A program made the position numbers and the translations under genes. This document shows positions 23,572 through 31,990 of a stretch of DNA of 64,000 bases, one piece after another. Location: contig NZ_PQSU01000009.1 of the NCBI RefSeq assembly GCF_002920615.1, positions 62,001 through 126,000 of the forward strand, given 5' to 3'. The notes below the pieces were generated by a model that did not search any database, was not told where the DNA came from, and saw only the letters and a program-made list of their open reading frames with translations. Numbering within the stretch: position 1 is the stretch's first letter; every line of letters starts with the position of its first letter. This stretch comes from Streptomyces sp. Ru62. GTDB taxonomy: Bacteria > Actinomycetota > Actinomycetes > Streptomycetales > Streptomycetaceae.

Positions 23572-26500
23572 ATGCCTGAATTCCTCTCGCAACGTGGCGG
23601 GATGTCCCGGCGCACGGTCCTAGCCGCCGCGCTGGCGGCCGGAACCGTGGCCGCTGTCGGTGGTGTTCCAAGCGGCGCCGCCGCCCTTCCCGCGGCCGGT
23701 ACCGCCGGGCCGGCCGCCGACTGGTTCGCGCGTCCGCCGCGCTCCGTGCGTCCCAAGTTCCGCTGGTGGTGGCCCGACGGCCTCGTCGACCCCGATGAGA
23801 TCGCCCGCGAGATCGACCAGATCGCGGACGCGGGCTTCGGCGGAGCCGAGATCGCCGCCGTCCACCACAGCGTCAAGAGCAAGTCCCTGCTGGACACCGA
23901 GCACCACGGGTGGGGCAGCGCACCCTGGCGCGCCGGAGTCGAGGCGGCCCTGAGCCGGGCGAGCAGACGCGGCCTCACCGTCGACCTCACCCTCGGCCCG
24001 AGCTGGCCCGTGGCCGTGCCCGGCGTCACCCCCGACGACGAGGCCGCCGCCCAGGAACTCGCCCACGGCCGCGTCACGGTGACCGGCGGAGCCGGTTACC
24101 AGGGCCCGGTCCCTCCGCCGGTGCACGCGGCGACGGCCGGCGTCACCCGCCAGAGCCTCCTCGCCGTCCAGGCCGCCCGGATCAACCCGGCCCACTCCAC
24201 CCGCAAGGAGACCGGGCTCGACCTCGACAGCGTCCGCGACCTCACCGACTCCGTCACCGACGGCACGCTCTCCTGGACGGCGCCCGCCGACGGGGACTGG
24301 GTGCTGATCTCCTACTGGCGGCGCGGTTCCGGCCAGCAGCCGGAGTCCGGGCCGCACTCCGCGCCCGCCGCCTACGTCGTCGACCACTTCAGCGCGGCCG
24401 GCACCGCCGCGGTCACCGGCTTCTGGGAGCGGGCGGTGCTGACCGGCTCCCTGCGCAGGTTGCTGAAGGCGGCGGGCGGCGCGTTCTTCGAGGACTCCAT
24501 CGAGATGGAGACCGACGGGCTGACCTGGACCCCGCTGCTGCCACGGGCCTTCGAGGAACGCACGGGACGGCCGCTGCTGCCGTACCTGCCCGCCCTGGTC
24601 CTGGACAAGAGCAACCAGGTCTTCGCCTTCGAGGCCCAGCTGACCCGGCAGATCAGGCACGACTTCTGGGCGACCGTCTCCGACCTGTTCAACCGGCACC
24701 ACGTGCGCGCCCTGCGGGACTGGGCGCACTCACTCGGCGTGGGCCTGCGCGCCCAGCCGTACGGGCTGCAGACCGACGCCATCGAGTCCGCCGCGCTGCT
24801 GGACATCCCCGAGGGCGAGTCCCTCGGCTTCAAGAACCTCGACGACTTCCGCTGCCTGGCCGGTGGCCGGGACATGGCCGGCCACACCGTGCTGTCCTGC
24901 GAGTCCGGCGCCTACAGCGGCTCGGCCTACAGCACTACCTGGGACCGCTTCCTGCGCACCATGGGCGGCGCCTACGCGGCGGGCGTCAACCAGACCGTCG
25001 TCCACGGCTTCTCCTACGCCACCGCCCCGGAGGCCCAGTGGCCCGGCTTCGCGGCGTTCAGCCCCTACAACGGCTCCCCCGGCTACGGCGAGTCGTGGGG
25101 CCCCCGGCAGCCCACCTGGCGGCACGTCGAGGACATCGCCGGCTACCTGGGCCGCGTGCACCGCGTCCTGCAGTCCGGCACCGTCCGCGCGGACGTCGCC
25201 GTCTTCCGGCAGACCGGCTACACCGCCACGGGCATCGGCGCGTCCTGGTTCACCGCCACCGGCGTCCCGCTCGGCTGGACACACCAGTTCCTCAGCGGCC
25301 CCCTGCTCGACCTGCCGAACGCCACGGTCTCCGACGGCCGGCTCGCCCCGGACGGCCCCGCCTACAAGGCGCTGTTCGTCGAGGGGGACTTCTTCTACGG
25401 CTCCACCCCCACCCTCGCCCTGGCCGACGCCCGCAAGCTGCTCGCGCTGGCGAAGGCCGGCCTGCCCGTGGTGCTGCTCGGCGCCTTCGACCAGGTGCTC
25501 ACCCCGGGCGTGCCCGGTGCCGGTGAGACCGATGAACTGCGCGCGGTGCTCACCCGGCTGCTCGCGCTGCCGAACGTAGTCCGCGTCACGGACAAGGCGG
25601 CGGTCGGCGGCGCCCTCGCCGGCCTCGGCGTCACCGCCGACGTACGGCACGCCACCGCGTCCACCCTCCTCAACGCCCACCGGGTCACCAGGGACGCGGA
25701 CTTCTACTACTTCTGCAACGGCAAGCACGCCGAGACCGTCAAGCCGCCCGTCGCGGCCGTCGACCACGACGTCACCCTGCGCCGCACCGTGGGCGGCCGC
25801 ACGGTGCCGTACCTGCTCGACCCGTGGAGCGGCGAGGTGGTTCGCCTCGCCCGCTACACGGAGGACGGCGACGACGTCACCCTGCGCATCAGCCTCCAGC
25901 CGGGCCAGGCGACGATCGTCGCGCTGGGCCGGCCGGGACTCTTCGGCGACCGGCTCGGCAGCCGCCCGCACGCCGTCGCCACCGACGCCGACCAGGTCCT
26001 GTTCACCGAGCGGGGGCTGACCGTCCGCGCCGGCGCCGCGGGTACGTACACCACCCGCCTGTCCCGGGGCCGCACGGTCACCACCACGCTCCCGCCGGTG
26101 CCCGCCTCCATGGTGCCGGGTCGCTGGGAGCTCGACGTCGAGGACTGGTACCCCGGATCCTCCCCGGCCCGCACCGAGACGGTGCGGCGCACACTGACCC
26201 TCGACACCCTGCTGCCCTGGTCGCAGATCCCGGAACTCGCGGACTCCGCCGGCATCGGCCGGTACCGCACCACGGTCACCCTCCCGGCCGACTGGAGCGA
26301 CGCCCACGGCGCCGTACTGGAGCTGGGACAGGTCAGCGACACGGTCCGGGTCACGGTCAACGGCAACCGGACGGCACCCGTCGACCGCGTGCACCCGGTC
26401 GTCGACCTCGGGGCGCTGCTGCGGGCGGGCGAGAACACCGTCGAGATCGAGGTGGCCACGCCGCTGATCAACCGTCTCCGGGTGACCCGTCCCGAGGTCT

Positions 26501-26580
26501 TCGGGACCACCGCCCGGCAGGCCCACGGGCTGACCGGTCCCGTGCGGCTGGTGCCGTACGCCCAGGCAACCGTCGAGTGA
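23572..26580 (+). CDS. Tat-exported GH106 family alpha-L-rhamnosidase-like glycoside hydrolase
   Basis: 1002 residues from ATG 23572 (ATG 23602, MSRRTV, is also possible). SRRTVLAAALAAGTVAAVGG is a twin-arginine signal. The first catalytic-domain block reads FRWWWPDGLVDPDEIAREID and GFGGAEIAAVHH, and a central block KAAGGAFFEDSIEMETDGLT carries acidic residues. Later come CESGAYSGSAYSTTWDRFLR and a C-terminal jelly-roll (YRTTVTLPADWSDAHGAVLE, VRVTVNGNRTAP). Order and length match GH106, which removes terminal L-rhamnose from plant or bacterial polysaccharides outside the cell. It is preceded by a LacI-type palindrome and followed by a strong hairpin. Confidence 0.9.
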   Translation: MPEFLSQRGGMSRRTVLAAALAAGTVAAVGGVPSGAAALPAAGTAGPAADWFARPPRSVRPKFRWWWPDGLVDPDEIAREIDQIADAGFGGAEIAAVHHSVKSKSLLDTEHHGWGSAPWRAGVEAALSRASRRGLTVDLTLGPSWPVAVPGVTPDDEAAAQELAHGRVTVTGGAGYQGPVPPPVHAATAGVTRQSLLAVQAARINPAHSTRKETGLDLDSVRDLTDSVTDGTLSWTAPADGDWVLISYWRRGSGQQPESGPHSAPAAYVVDHFSAAGTAAVTGFWERAVLTGSLRRLLKAAGGAFFEDSIEMETDGLTWTPLLPRAFEERTGRPLLPYLPALVLDKSNQVFAFEAQLTRQIRHDFWATVSDLFNRHHVRALRDWAHSLGVGLRAQPYGLQTDAIESAALLDIPEGESLGFKNLDDFRCLAGGRDMAGHTVLSCESGAYSGSAYSTTWDRFLRTMGGAYAAGVNQTVVHGFSYATAPEAQWPGFAAFSPYNGSPGYGESWGPRQPTWRHVEDIAGYLGRVHRVLQSGTVRADVAVFRQTGYTATGIGASWFTATGVPLGWTHQFLSGPLLDLPNATVSDGRLAPDGPAYKALFVEGDFFYGSTPTLALADARKLLALAKAGLPVVLLGAFDQVLTPGVPGAGETDELRAVLTRLLALPNVVRVTDKAAVGGALAGLGVTADVRHATASTLLNAHRVTRDADFYYFCNGKHAETVKPPVAAVDHDVTLRRTVGGRTVPYLLDPWSGEVVRLARYTEDGDDVTLRISLQPGQATIVALGRPGLFGDRLGSRPHAVATDADQVLFTERGLTVRAGAAGTYTTRLSRGRTVTTTLPPVPASMVPGRWELDVEDWYPGSSPARTETVRRTLTLDTLLPWSQIPELADSAGIGRYRTTVTLPADWSDAHGAVLELGQVSDTVRVTVNGNRTAPVDRVHPVVDLGALLRAGENTVEIEVATPLINRLRVTRPEVFGTTARQAHGLTGPVRLVPYAQATVE

Positions 26581-26587
26581 CTCCCTC

Positions 26588-26614
26588 GGGGCGCACCGGC
26601 CACCGGTGCGCCCC
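26588..26614 (+). terminator. Perfect 12-bp hairpin after GH106
   Basis: GGGGCGCACCGG, loop CCA, CCGGTGCGCCCC, starting 8 bp after the stop codon. Very stable; a likely intrinsic-type terminator. Confidence 0.75.
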
Positions 26615-26667
26615 CGCACGGCCCGCACGGCACGGCCGCCGGAGGGCACGCCGTCGATCTTCCCGCC

Positions 26668-26680
26668 TTGAACGATTCAA
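26668..26680. promoter_or_regulatory. Second LacI-type operator-like palindrome
   Basis: TTGAACGATTCAA, the same half-sites as the site before GH106 with a one-base shorter centre. It lies about 105 bp upstream of the GH127 remnant, whose lost gene it presumably controlled. Confidence 0.55.
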
Positions 26681-26784
26681 CCCCCTCCTCCCCCGGCCCA
26701 CCGTCCTCGTCCCCGCTCAGGCCCCCCCGTTCCGGAAGTCAGCGCCGCCTGCCCGAAGGGAACCCGTCCTGTGCCCGCACCCCA

Positions 26785-27312
26785 CCATGGCCGGTCTGCT
26801 CGACCAGTACCGGCTGAGCGGCAACCGGCAGGCGCTCACGGTGCTGCTGGAGATGGCGGCCTGGGCGGACGCGCGCACCGCTCCACTGTCCAGGGAGCGG
26901 ATGCAGAGCGTGCTGAAGGTCGAGTTCGGCGGCATGAACGACGTCCTGACCCGGCTGTACCTGGAGACCGGGGACCCGGCGCACCTGCGCACCGCCCAGC
27001 GCTTCGACCACGACGAGCTGTACGCGCCGCTCGCCGCGGGCCGCGACGAACTCGCCGGACGGCACGCCAACACCGAGATCGCCAAGGTGGCCGGCGCGGT
27101 GCCGGGCTACGAGGCCACGGGCGACGCCCGCTACCTGGACATCGCCGACACCTTCTGGACCCACGTGGTGGAGCACCACTCGTACGTCATCGGTGGCAAC
27201 TCCAACCAGGAGCTCTTCGGCCAGCCCGACGAGATCGTCAGCCGGCTCTCCGACGTCACCTGCGAGAACTGCAGCAGCTACAACATGCTCAAGCTCGGCA
27301 GGCACCTGTTCC
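26785..27312 (+). pseudogene. GH127 (beta-L-arabinofuranosidase-type) internal fragment
   Basis: The reading frame opens near MAGLLDQYRLSGNRQALTVL and runs through EFGGMNDVLTRLYLETGDPA, RHANTEIAKVAGAVPGYEAT, HHSYVIGGNSNQELFG and DVTCENCSSYNMLKLGRHLF. These are consecutive motifs of GH127/DUF1680 enzymes, including the CENC cysteines of the active site. About 200 N-terminal residues are missing and the protein ends abruptly at GRHLF, where an unrelated frame takes over. Hence a double-truncated pseudogene; arabinoside hydrolysis is not expected. Confidence 0.8.
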
Positions 27313-27460
27313 CAGCGCGGAGGCGGTGTACCAGGTCGGCTCGGGCCACTGGGAGTTCGGCTCGACCCTGCCGACGGATCGGCCCCGCGAGCACGAACTG
27401 ACGGAGCGTAAGCCGGCGTCCGGCGCGTTACTCCCGGCCCCGGCGCCCCAGAGCGGCTGA
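27313..27460 (+). pseudogene. GH78-type rhamnosidase C-terminal tail fragment
   Basis: In a different frame from the GH127 piece, AEAVYQVGSGHWEFGSTLP appears. This wording (VYEVGSGxYxF) is the last strand of GH78 alpha-L-rhamnosidases. The junction at 27312 therefore joins the middle of one glycosidase gene to the end of another, the signature of a deletion that removed several kilobases. Short fragment, moderate confidence. Confidence 0.5.
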
Positions 27461-27560
27461 TTCGGCCACCTCACCACTGTTCCTCCCCCGCGCCGCCCGG
27501 CGTCCTGAGCCCCGCCGCCCGGACGCCTGCGGGGCCGGCCGCGGGCAGGGTGACCTGTCG

Positions 27561-29552
27561 TCAGGCGGGGTCGAGCAGTGCCGAGGTGCGGGGGTCAGGG
27601 AGCGGGAGGGCCGCGGCGGGAGCGGCGGGGACGAAGACAGGGGCGTCATTCTGGTAGAAGATGTCGATGTCCGCCTCCTCGCCGCCGACGATCAGCGTGT
27701 CCCACGCGCCGCTCTCCTGAAGTGTCCGCAGCGTCGCGGGGGCCAGCGCGGAGAGGTGCGCGCGCAGTTCCTCGTCGTCGGGCAGGCCGGGAAGGCGAGT
27801 CGCGAGGCGGTCGCGGATCGCCCGCATGCGGTCCAGGAGGATCGCGAGGTCCGCCTCCGCGGAACCCGAGGGCACCGGGCTGCCGGCACCTCCCGAGGCG
27901 GATGCGGACGATGGGGCGAGTGCGGCCGCCGCCGGTCCCGCCGTACTCTCCATGCTGCTGTCGATGATGTCCTTGATCGCGCGGGTCACGCCCCGCTCGT
28001 CCGTCGTGACCATCGCGTTCCACGCGCGGCTCTTGTGGCGGTACTGCAGCATCGACATCGCCGCCTCGTGCCGGATGAAGTCCGCGTCGCGCAGCGGCCG
28101 GCCCCGCCAGACGCGGCTGAGGGAGCGGGCGAGGGATATGGCCGAGGCCAGGCCGCTGTTGAGGCCGCGGCCGGGCCAGAAGTGGATCGCGTTGGCCGCA
28201 TCGCCCAGGAGGAACCCGTACGTCCCCGGACGGTCGGCGGTCGGACGGGTGAGCTGCGCGGTGAACCGCGGGCGCTGCACCATGTCCAGCCGGAACGACG
28301 TGATCGCGCTGAGGTCCTCCTCGGCGACGCCGAACAGCCGCAGGCCTTCGAGGATCCGCTTCCACAGCGGCGAACTGCGCAGCAGCGCGGGCAGGAACAG
28401 GGTTCCGTGGGTCGGGCAGACGAACTCGTTGTCCTCGTGGCGGCTCATGACGCAGGGCCGGGCCGCGATGCACTCTTCGAAGACCTGCCGCACCGGGTCG
28501 ATGCCGATGACGCTGCGCGCCTCCTCGCGGGTGAGCCGCATGTTCAGGAAGCCCTCGCCGCGCAGCGAGTTGAGCAGGAACCGGTTCTGCGCCACTGTCA
28601 GCAGCACGCTCATGGGGTCCGAGAGGCGGGACTTGACGCGCAGTCCGAGCACCACGTCCTGGAGGTGCTCTCCGTCGAGGGAGTAGATGGAGGCGTCGGC
28701 CGTGCCGAAGCGGTCGGCGAAGTGCTCGCGGGTGCGGGAGCGGCCGCCCTCGCAGATCACCAGCACGTGGTCGCGGGCGATCAGTTGCTCCTGCTCGGCC
28801 GGATCGAACCGCTTGGGCACCAGCCGGATCGCGGACTTGCGGTTGGCCAGCTCCAGCAGTCGGTCCTCGATGTAGGCGATGCGGATGTTGCGGGGCGGCT
28901 GCCCGTCCACCGAGTCGGGTCCCAGCGGCCACATCTCGGAGAACTGCCCTTCCGCGAACAGCGCCGACCGCATCTCCTCCGTCAGCGCCAGGTACTGCCG
29001 GCTCTGCACGGTGACGACCTGCTGGCGGCGGACGTTGCCCTGGGTTTCGTCCTTCCAGACCACGGAGGTGCCGCTGCGGACCCAGCGGCCGTCGTAGACG
29101 GTGACCGCGACCCGTCCCGGCAGCGCCTCCTCCAGGAGCAGCGCGAAGGCGAGGCCCACCGGGCCGCCACCGGTCACGGTGACCCGGAGCACCCCCGGGT
29201 CCACGGTCTCGTCGGCGCGGGGCAGGGCGAGCTGGGAGAGGTCCATGACCGTCTCCACGGCTTCCTGCGTCTCGAACAGGAATGACTCGTCGCCGATGCG
29301 TATGGTGTCACCGGGCGTCAACTCGTGCCGGATGACGCGCTGTTCGTTGACGTACGTGCCGTTCCGGCTGCCGCGGTCGTGGAGGACGTACGTGCCGTTC
29401 TCCGTGACGATCTCGGCGTGCAGCCGGGAGGCGCTGACACTGACGATGACGACATCGTTGTCGCTCTTGCGTCCGAACGTCAGCGGAGCGTCGCCGAGGA
29501 CCACGCTCTGACCGGTGAAGGGACCGGTGCGTCCCACGATGACCGACAACAC
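27561..29552 (-). CDS. FHA domain fused to MICAL-like FAD-dependent monooxygenase
   Basis: 663 residues. Residues 1-100 are a forkhead-associated phosphothreonine-binding domain: TFGRKSDNDVVI (26-36), SASRLHAEI (40-48), GSRNGTYVN (61-69). From 122 a flavin domain begins with VTVTGGGPVGLAFALLL (dinucleotide GGGPVG). It carries a second FAD motif LLGDAANAIHFWPGRG followed by LNSGLASAISLARSL. GD...FWP.G.G is closer to MICAL oxidases than to ordinary phenol hydroxylases (GDAAH..PP). The last 130 residues are Ala/Ser-rich then acidic. Gene spacing (57 bp after the kinase gene) implies one operon. Inference: the kinase phosphorylates a target or itself, the FHA domain docks, and the flavoenzyme acts on a protein or small molecule. 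Substrate unknown. Confidence 0.88.
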   Translation of the reverse strand: MLSVIVGRTGPFTGQSVVLGDAPLTFGRKSDNDVVIVSVSASRLHAEIVTENGTYVLHDRGSRNGTYVNEQRVIRHELTPGDTIRIGDESFLFETQEAVETVMDLSQLALPRADETVDPGVLRVTVTGGGPVGLAFALLLEEALPGRVAVTVYDGRWVRSGTSVVWKDETQGNVRRQQVVTVQSRQYLALTEEMRSALFAEGQFSEMWPLGPDSVDGQPPRNIRIAYIEDRLLELANRKSAIRLVPKRFDPAEQEQLIARDHVLVICEGGRSRTREHFADRFGTADASIYSLDGEHLQDVVLGLRVKSRLSDPMSVLLTVAQNRFLLNSLRGEGFLNMRLTREEARSVIGIDPVRQVFEECIAARPCVMSRHEDNEFVCPTHGTLFLPALLRSSPLWKRILEGLRLFGVAEEDLSAITSFRLDMVQRPRFTAQLTRPTADRPGTYGFLLGDAANAIHFWPGRGLNSGLASAISLARSLSRVWRGRPLRDADFIRHEAAMSMLQYRHKSRAWNAMVTTDERGVTRAIKDIIDSSMESTAGPAAAALAPSSASASGGAGSPVPSGSAEADLAILLDRMRAIRDRLATRLPGLPDDEELRAHLSALAPATLRTLQESGAWDTLIVGGEEADIDIFYQNDAPVFVPAAPAAALPLPDPRTSALLDPA

Positions 29553-29609
29553 AGAAACTCCCTTGAGGAAAGCCAGATTAGTTCAAGTATGAACGACGTG
29601 GTGCCGTGT

Positions 29610-31307
29610 TCACTCGCCGCCTGGACGGCACGTGATCGAGAAGGCAACCGTGTTGGACTTGGCGTCGAACGGCGACTTGATCTCCACCGCCATCGCGCTT
29701 CTCAGCGTCCCCGCCTGTGCGTACGTCGACAGGCGTACGGTTTCCTTCTTGCTGGTGGGATCGCCTTCCCGGAACGACAGGGTGCGCCACTGCCGGTCCA
29801 CGACGGAGCCGTTCTCCGAGACCCATCGATACGAGAACTGGACCGGAGCCCGGTCGGTCGTGAACGTCGCCGTGAACCAGGGCGCTTGCCCGTCTCCCGG
29901 CGGGCAGCTCCCGTCGTACGTCGTGGCGTTGCCGGTCACGGTCACCGACACCGGTTGCGATGCGCTTCCGCCGGTCCCTGCTCCGCCGTTCTTGTCCTTG
30001 TCGTCGTCCTGGGTCACGAGCGCGTAGGCGAGGCCTCCGCCGAGCAGCACCAGCACGGCCGCTGCCGCCCCGATCAGGTATGCGGTACGGCGGCTGCGGC
30101 GCGCCGGAGCGGGCGCGGGGCCGGTGTCGTGCCCGAAGGCCCCGAAGGCGGGGCCGGGCTCGGTGATCACGGGCCCGAATCCCGCACCGCTCGCAGGAGG
30201 CCCGAACGTTCCCAGCGGCGCGGGCGCGGCCGGGGACACCGGTGCTGTCGCGTCCGCGTCGACCGCGGTCGGTGCGGTCTCCATGGACGCGACCGTGGCC
30301 GTGGGCACCTCCTCCGCGGTGGTGACCGCCGCGGTCACGGCTGCGGTGATGCCGCCCGTGGCGGAGGTCGTGGCTACGGAAGTGGCCGTGGCGGCGGCAG
30401 GGGGCGTGGCGGCGGTGGCATCGGTGGAGGTCTCGGTCTCCGAGGGGGCCGCCGCATCACCTGCCGCCAGGCGCAGTAGGCGCCCGGCCTCGTCGGCCGT
30501 CATCCGCTCCTCGGGGTCCTTGAGCAGCAGTCCCTCGATGACCGGCGCAAGCGGCCCGGCCCGGTGCGCCGGCGGCGGTTCGTCGTCCACGATGGCCCGC
30601 AGTGTCGCCAGGGCCGTCGTCCTGCGGAACGGCGAACGGCCCTGCACGGCCGCGTAGAGGAGCGCGCCCAGCGACCAGAGGTCCGACGCGGCGCCCGGAG
30701 TCCGGCCCAACGCCCGCTCCGGCGCGAGGTATTCGGGGGATCCGACGACCTCGCCGGTCATCGTCAGTGCCGTGTCGCCCTCCACGGTGGCTATCCCGAA
30801 GTCGGTCAGTACCACGCGGCCCTCGTCGGCGAGCAGGACGTTGGCGGGCTTCACGTCGCGGTGCAGCACCCCGGCGGCGTGCGCAGCGCGCAGCGCCGCG
30901 AGCACCTCGGTCCCGATGCGCGCGACTTCGGCCGGCGGCAGGGCGCCCTCCGCGCCGATCACGTCGGCGAGCGACCGGCCGCGTACGAGTTCCATCACGA
31001 TCCACGGGCGGTCGTCGAAGGTGACGACATCGTGAACGGTCACAACGGCACGGGCGTTGACCCTGGCCGCCGCCCAGGCTTCCCGCTCCAGTCTGACGTG
31101 CATGCGCTTGCTGCGCTCCGCGGGCAGGTCCAGGGAGACACGGACCTCCTTGACCGCCACCTCGCGGTGCAGGACCTCGTCGTGGGCGCGCCACACGGTG
31201 CCCATGCCGCCCTCGCCGAGCACGGACAGCAGCCGGTACCGGCCGGCGACCAGCCGCTCGCCGCCGGCCTCCGGTGAGGCCGCGTCCTGGTTGTGCATGA
31301 GGGTCAT
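29610..31307 (-). CDS. Transmembrane Ser/Thr protein kinase (PknB-type)
   Basis: 565 residues from ATG 31307, GGAGG 7 bases upstream. Kinase domain about 24-285: GEGGMG (31-36), invariant Lys53 in VAVKE, HRDVKPANVLL (149-159), DFG (169-171), APE (195-197), so catalytically complete. A long Ala/Thr linker of about 120 residues follows, then a transmembrane helix near 408-430 (TAYLIGAAAAVLVLLGGG) and a roughly 130-residue extracytoplasmic domain. The latter has two cysteines (GSCPPG and ITCRPG) and a strand pattern like an Ig/beta-sandwich, not PASTA. Upstream of the FHA-flavoprotein gene in the same operon. Confidence 0.95.
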   Translation of the reverse strand: MTLMHNQDAASPEAGGERLVAGRYRLLSVLGEGGMGTVWRAHDEVLHREVAVKEVRVSLDLPAERSKRMHVRLEREAWAAARVNARAVVTVHDVVTFDDRPWIVMELVRGRSLADVIGAEGALPPAEVARIGTEVLAALRAAHAAGVLHRDVKPANVLLADEGRVVLTDFGIATVEGDTALTMTGEVVGSPEYLAPERALGRTPGAASDLWSLGALLYAAVQGRSPFRRTTALATLRAIVDDEPPPAHRAGPLAPVIEGLLLKDPEERMTADEAGRLLRLAAGDAAAPSETETSTDATAATPPAAATATSVATTSATGGITAAVTAAVTTAEEVPTATVASMETAPTAVDADATAPVSPAAPAPLGTFGPPASGAGFGPVITEPGPAFGAFGHDTGPAPAPARRSRRTAYLIGAAAAVLVLLGGGLAYALVTQDDDKDKNGGAGTGGSASQPVSVTVTGNATTYDGSCPPGDGQAPWFTATFTTDRAPVQFSYRWVSENGSVVDRQWRTLSFREGDPTSKKETVRLSTYAQAGTLRSAMAVEIKSPFDAKSNTVAFSITCRPGGE

Positions 31308-31990
31308 CTCCCATCCTCCGCCAAGTGCCTGGGACAGTATGATGAATACGTCGGTGATCACTAAACGCGCAGGCTGACGGCCGGGCGCCAGAGGTGGCGC
31401 AGGAGCTCGGAACGCATTGCGGGCGGTGACCCGCCCTTGATGTGCCGGGCCGGGTTGTAGCCCTGCTGTCTCAGGGCGACCGCCCCGCGTCAGTGGACCG
31501 GCTTCCCGCTCGCGCTGTACGACAGGACCGCGAGCGGGTGCAGGCCCGTCGTCTCGGCCGTCTGCGGAATCTCGCCACGCCTGTTGACCCGACGAGCAGC
31601 AGTGGTGGCGACCGAGGCCGGTCATGCGGGGCGGGTTCCTCACCACCGCCGCGACTCGCGGGCGCGACCTGGGTTTACCCGGCGTAACATCCGGTGCGGT
31701 GATCACGCTGATGGTAGGTGACAGGACCGCTCGCCCGTTGCGGACTGTCCGGCGTCGGGCGCCCGCTTCCACTGGTCCGAGTGCGAATCCCGCTCCCGTG
31801 CCCCGCGTCCGGCATGCGGCCGATCTCGCTCTCGCAGGAACGGAGTTCAGTCAGACACATCTGTTGTGTGGGCCCTTGCGCCTCTTCTCGCCCGGGTCGC
31901 TCTCATGACCGCCGCCACGGTTCACAGAAACAACACGTCCCTTTGATACCCACGAAAGTCCGGTCCGCCGGACCCCGGCATGCCCGCACC
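31308..31990. other. Intergenic region between kinase and MFS genes
   Basis: 683 bp containing the promoters of the minus-strand kinase operon and the plus-strand MFS gene. No RNA gene is supportable: a GTGCGAATCCCGC string near 31780 recalls a tRNA T-arm but no acceptor or anticodon stem forms around it. Confidence 0.4.

Noticed and set aside
24730..26649. Long minus-strand open frame opposite the GH106 gene
   Set aside because: A GC-driven shadow frame: low-complexity Gly/Val/Arg/Glu-rich composition and no motifs, while the plus-strand protein has a full domain set.
31770..31800. tRNA-like T-arm string GTGCGAATCCCGC
   Set aside because: No acceptor, D or anticodon stems can be formed around it, and the 5-bp stem needs a wobble and a wrong loop.
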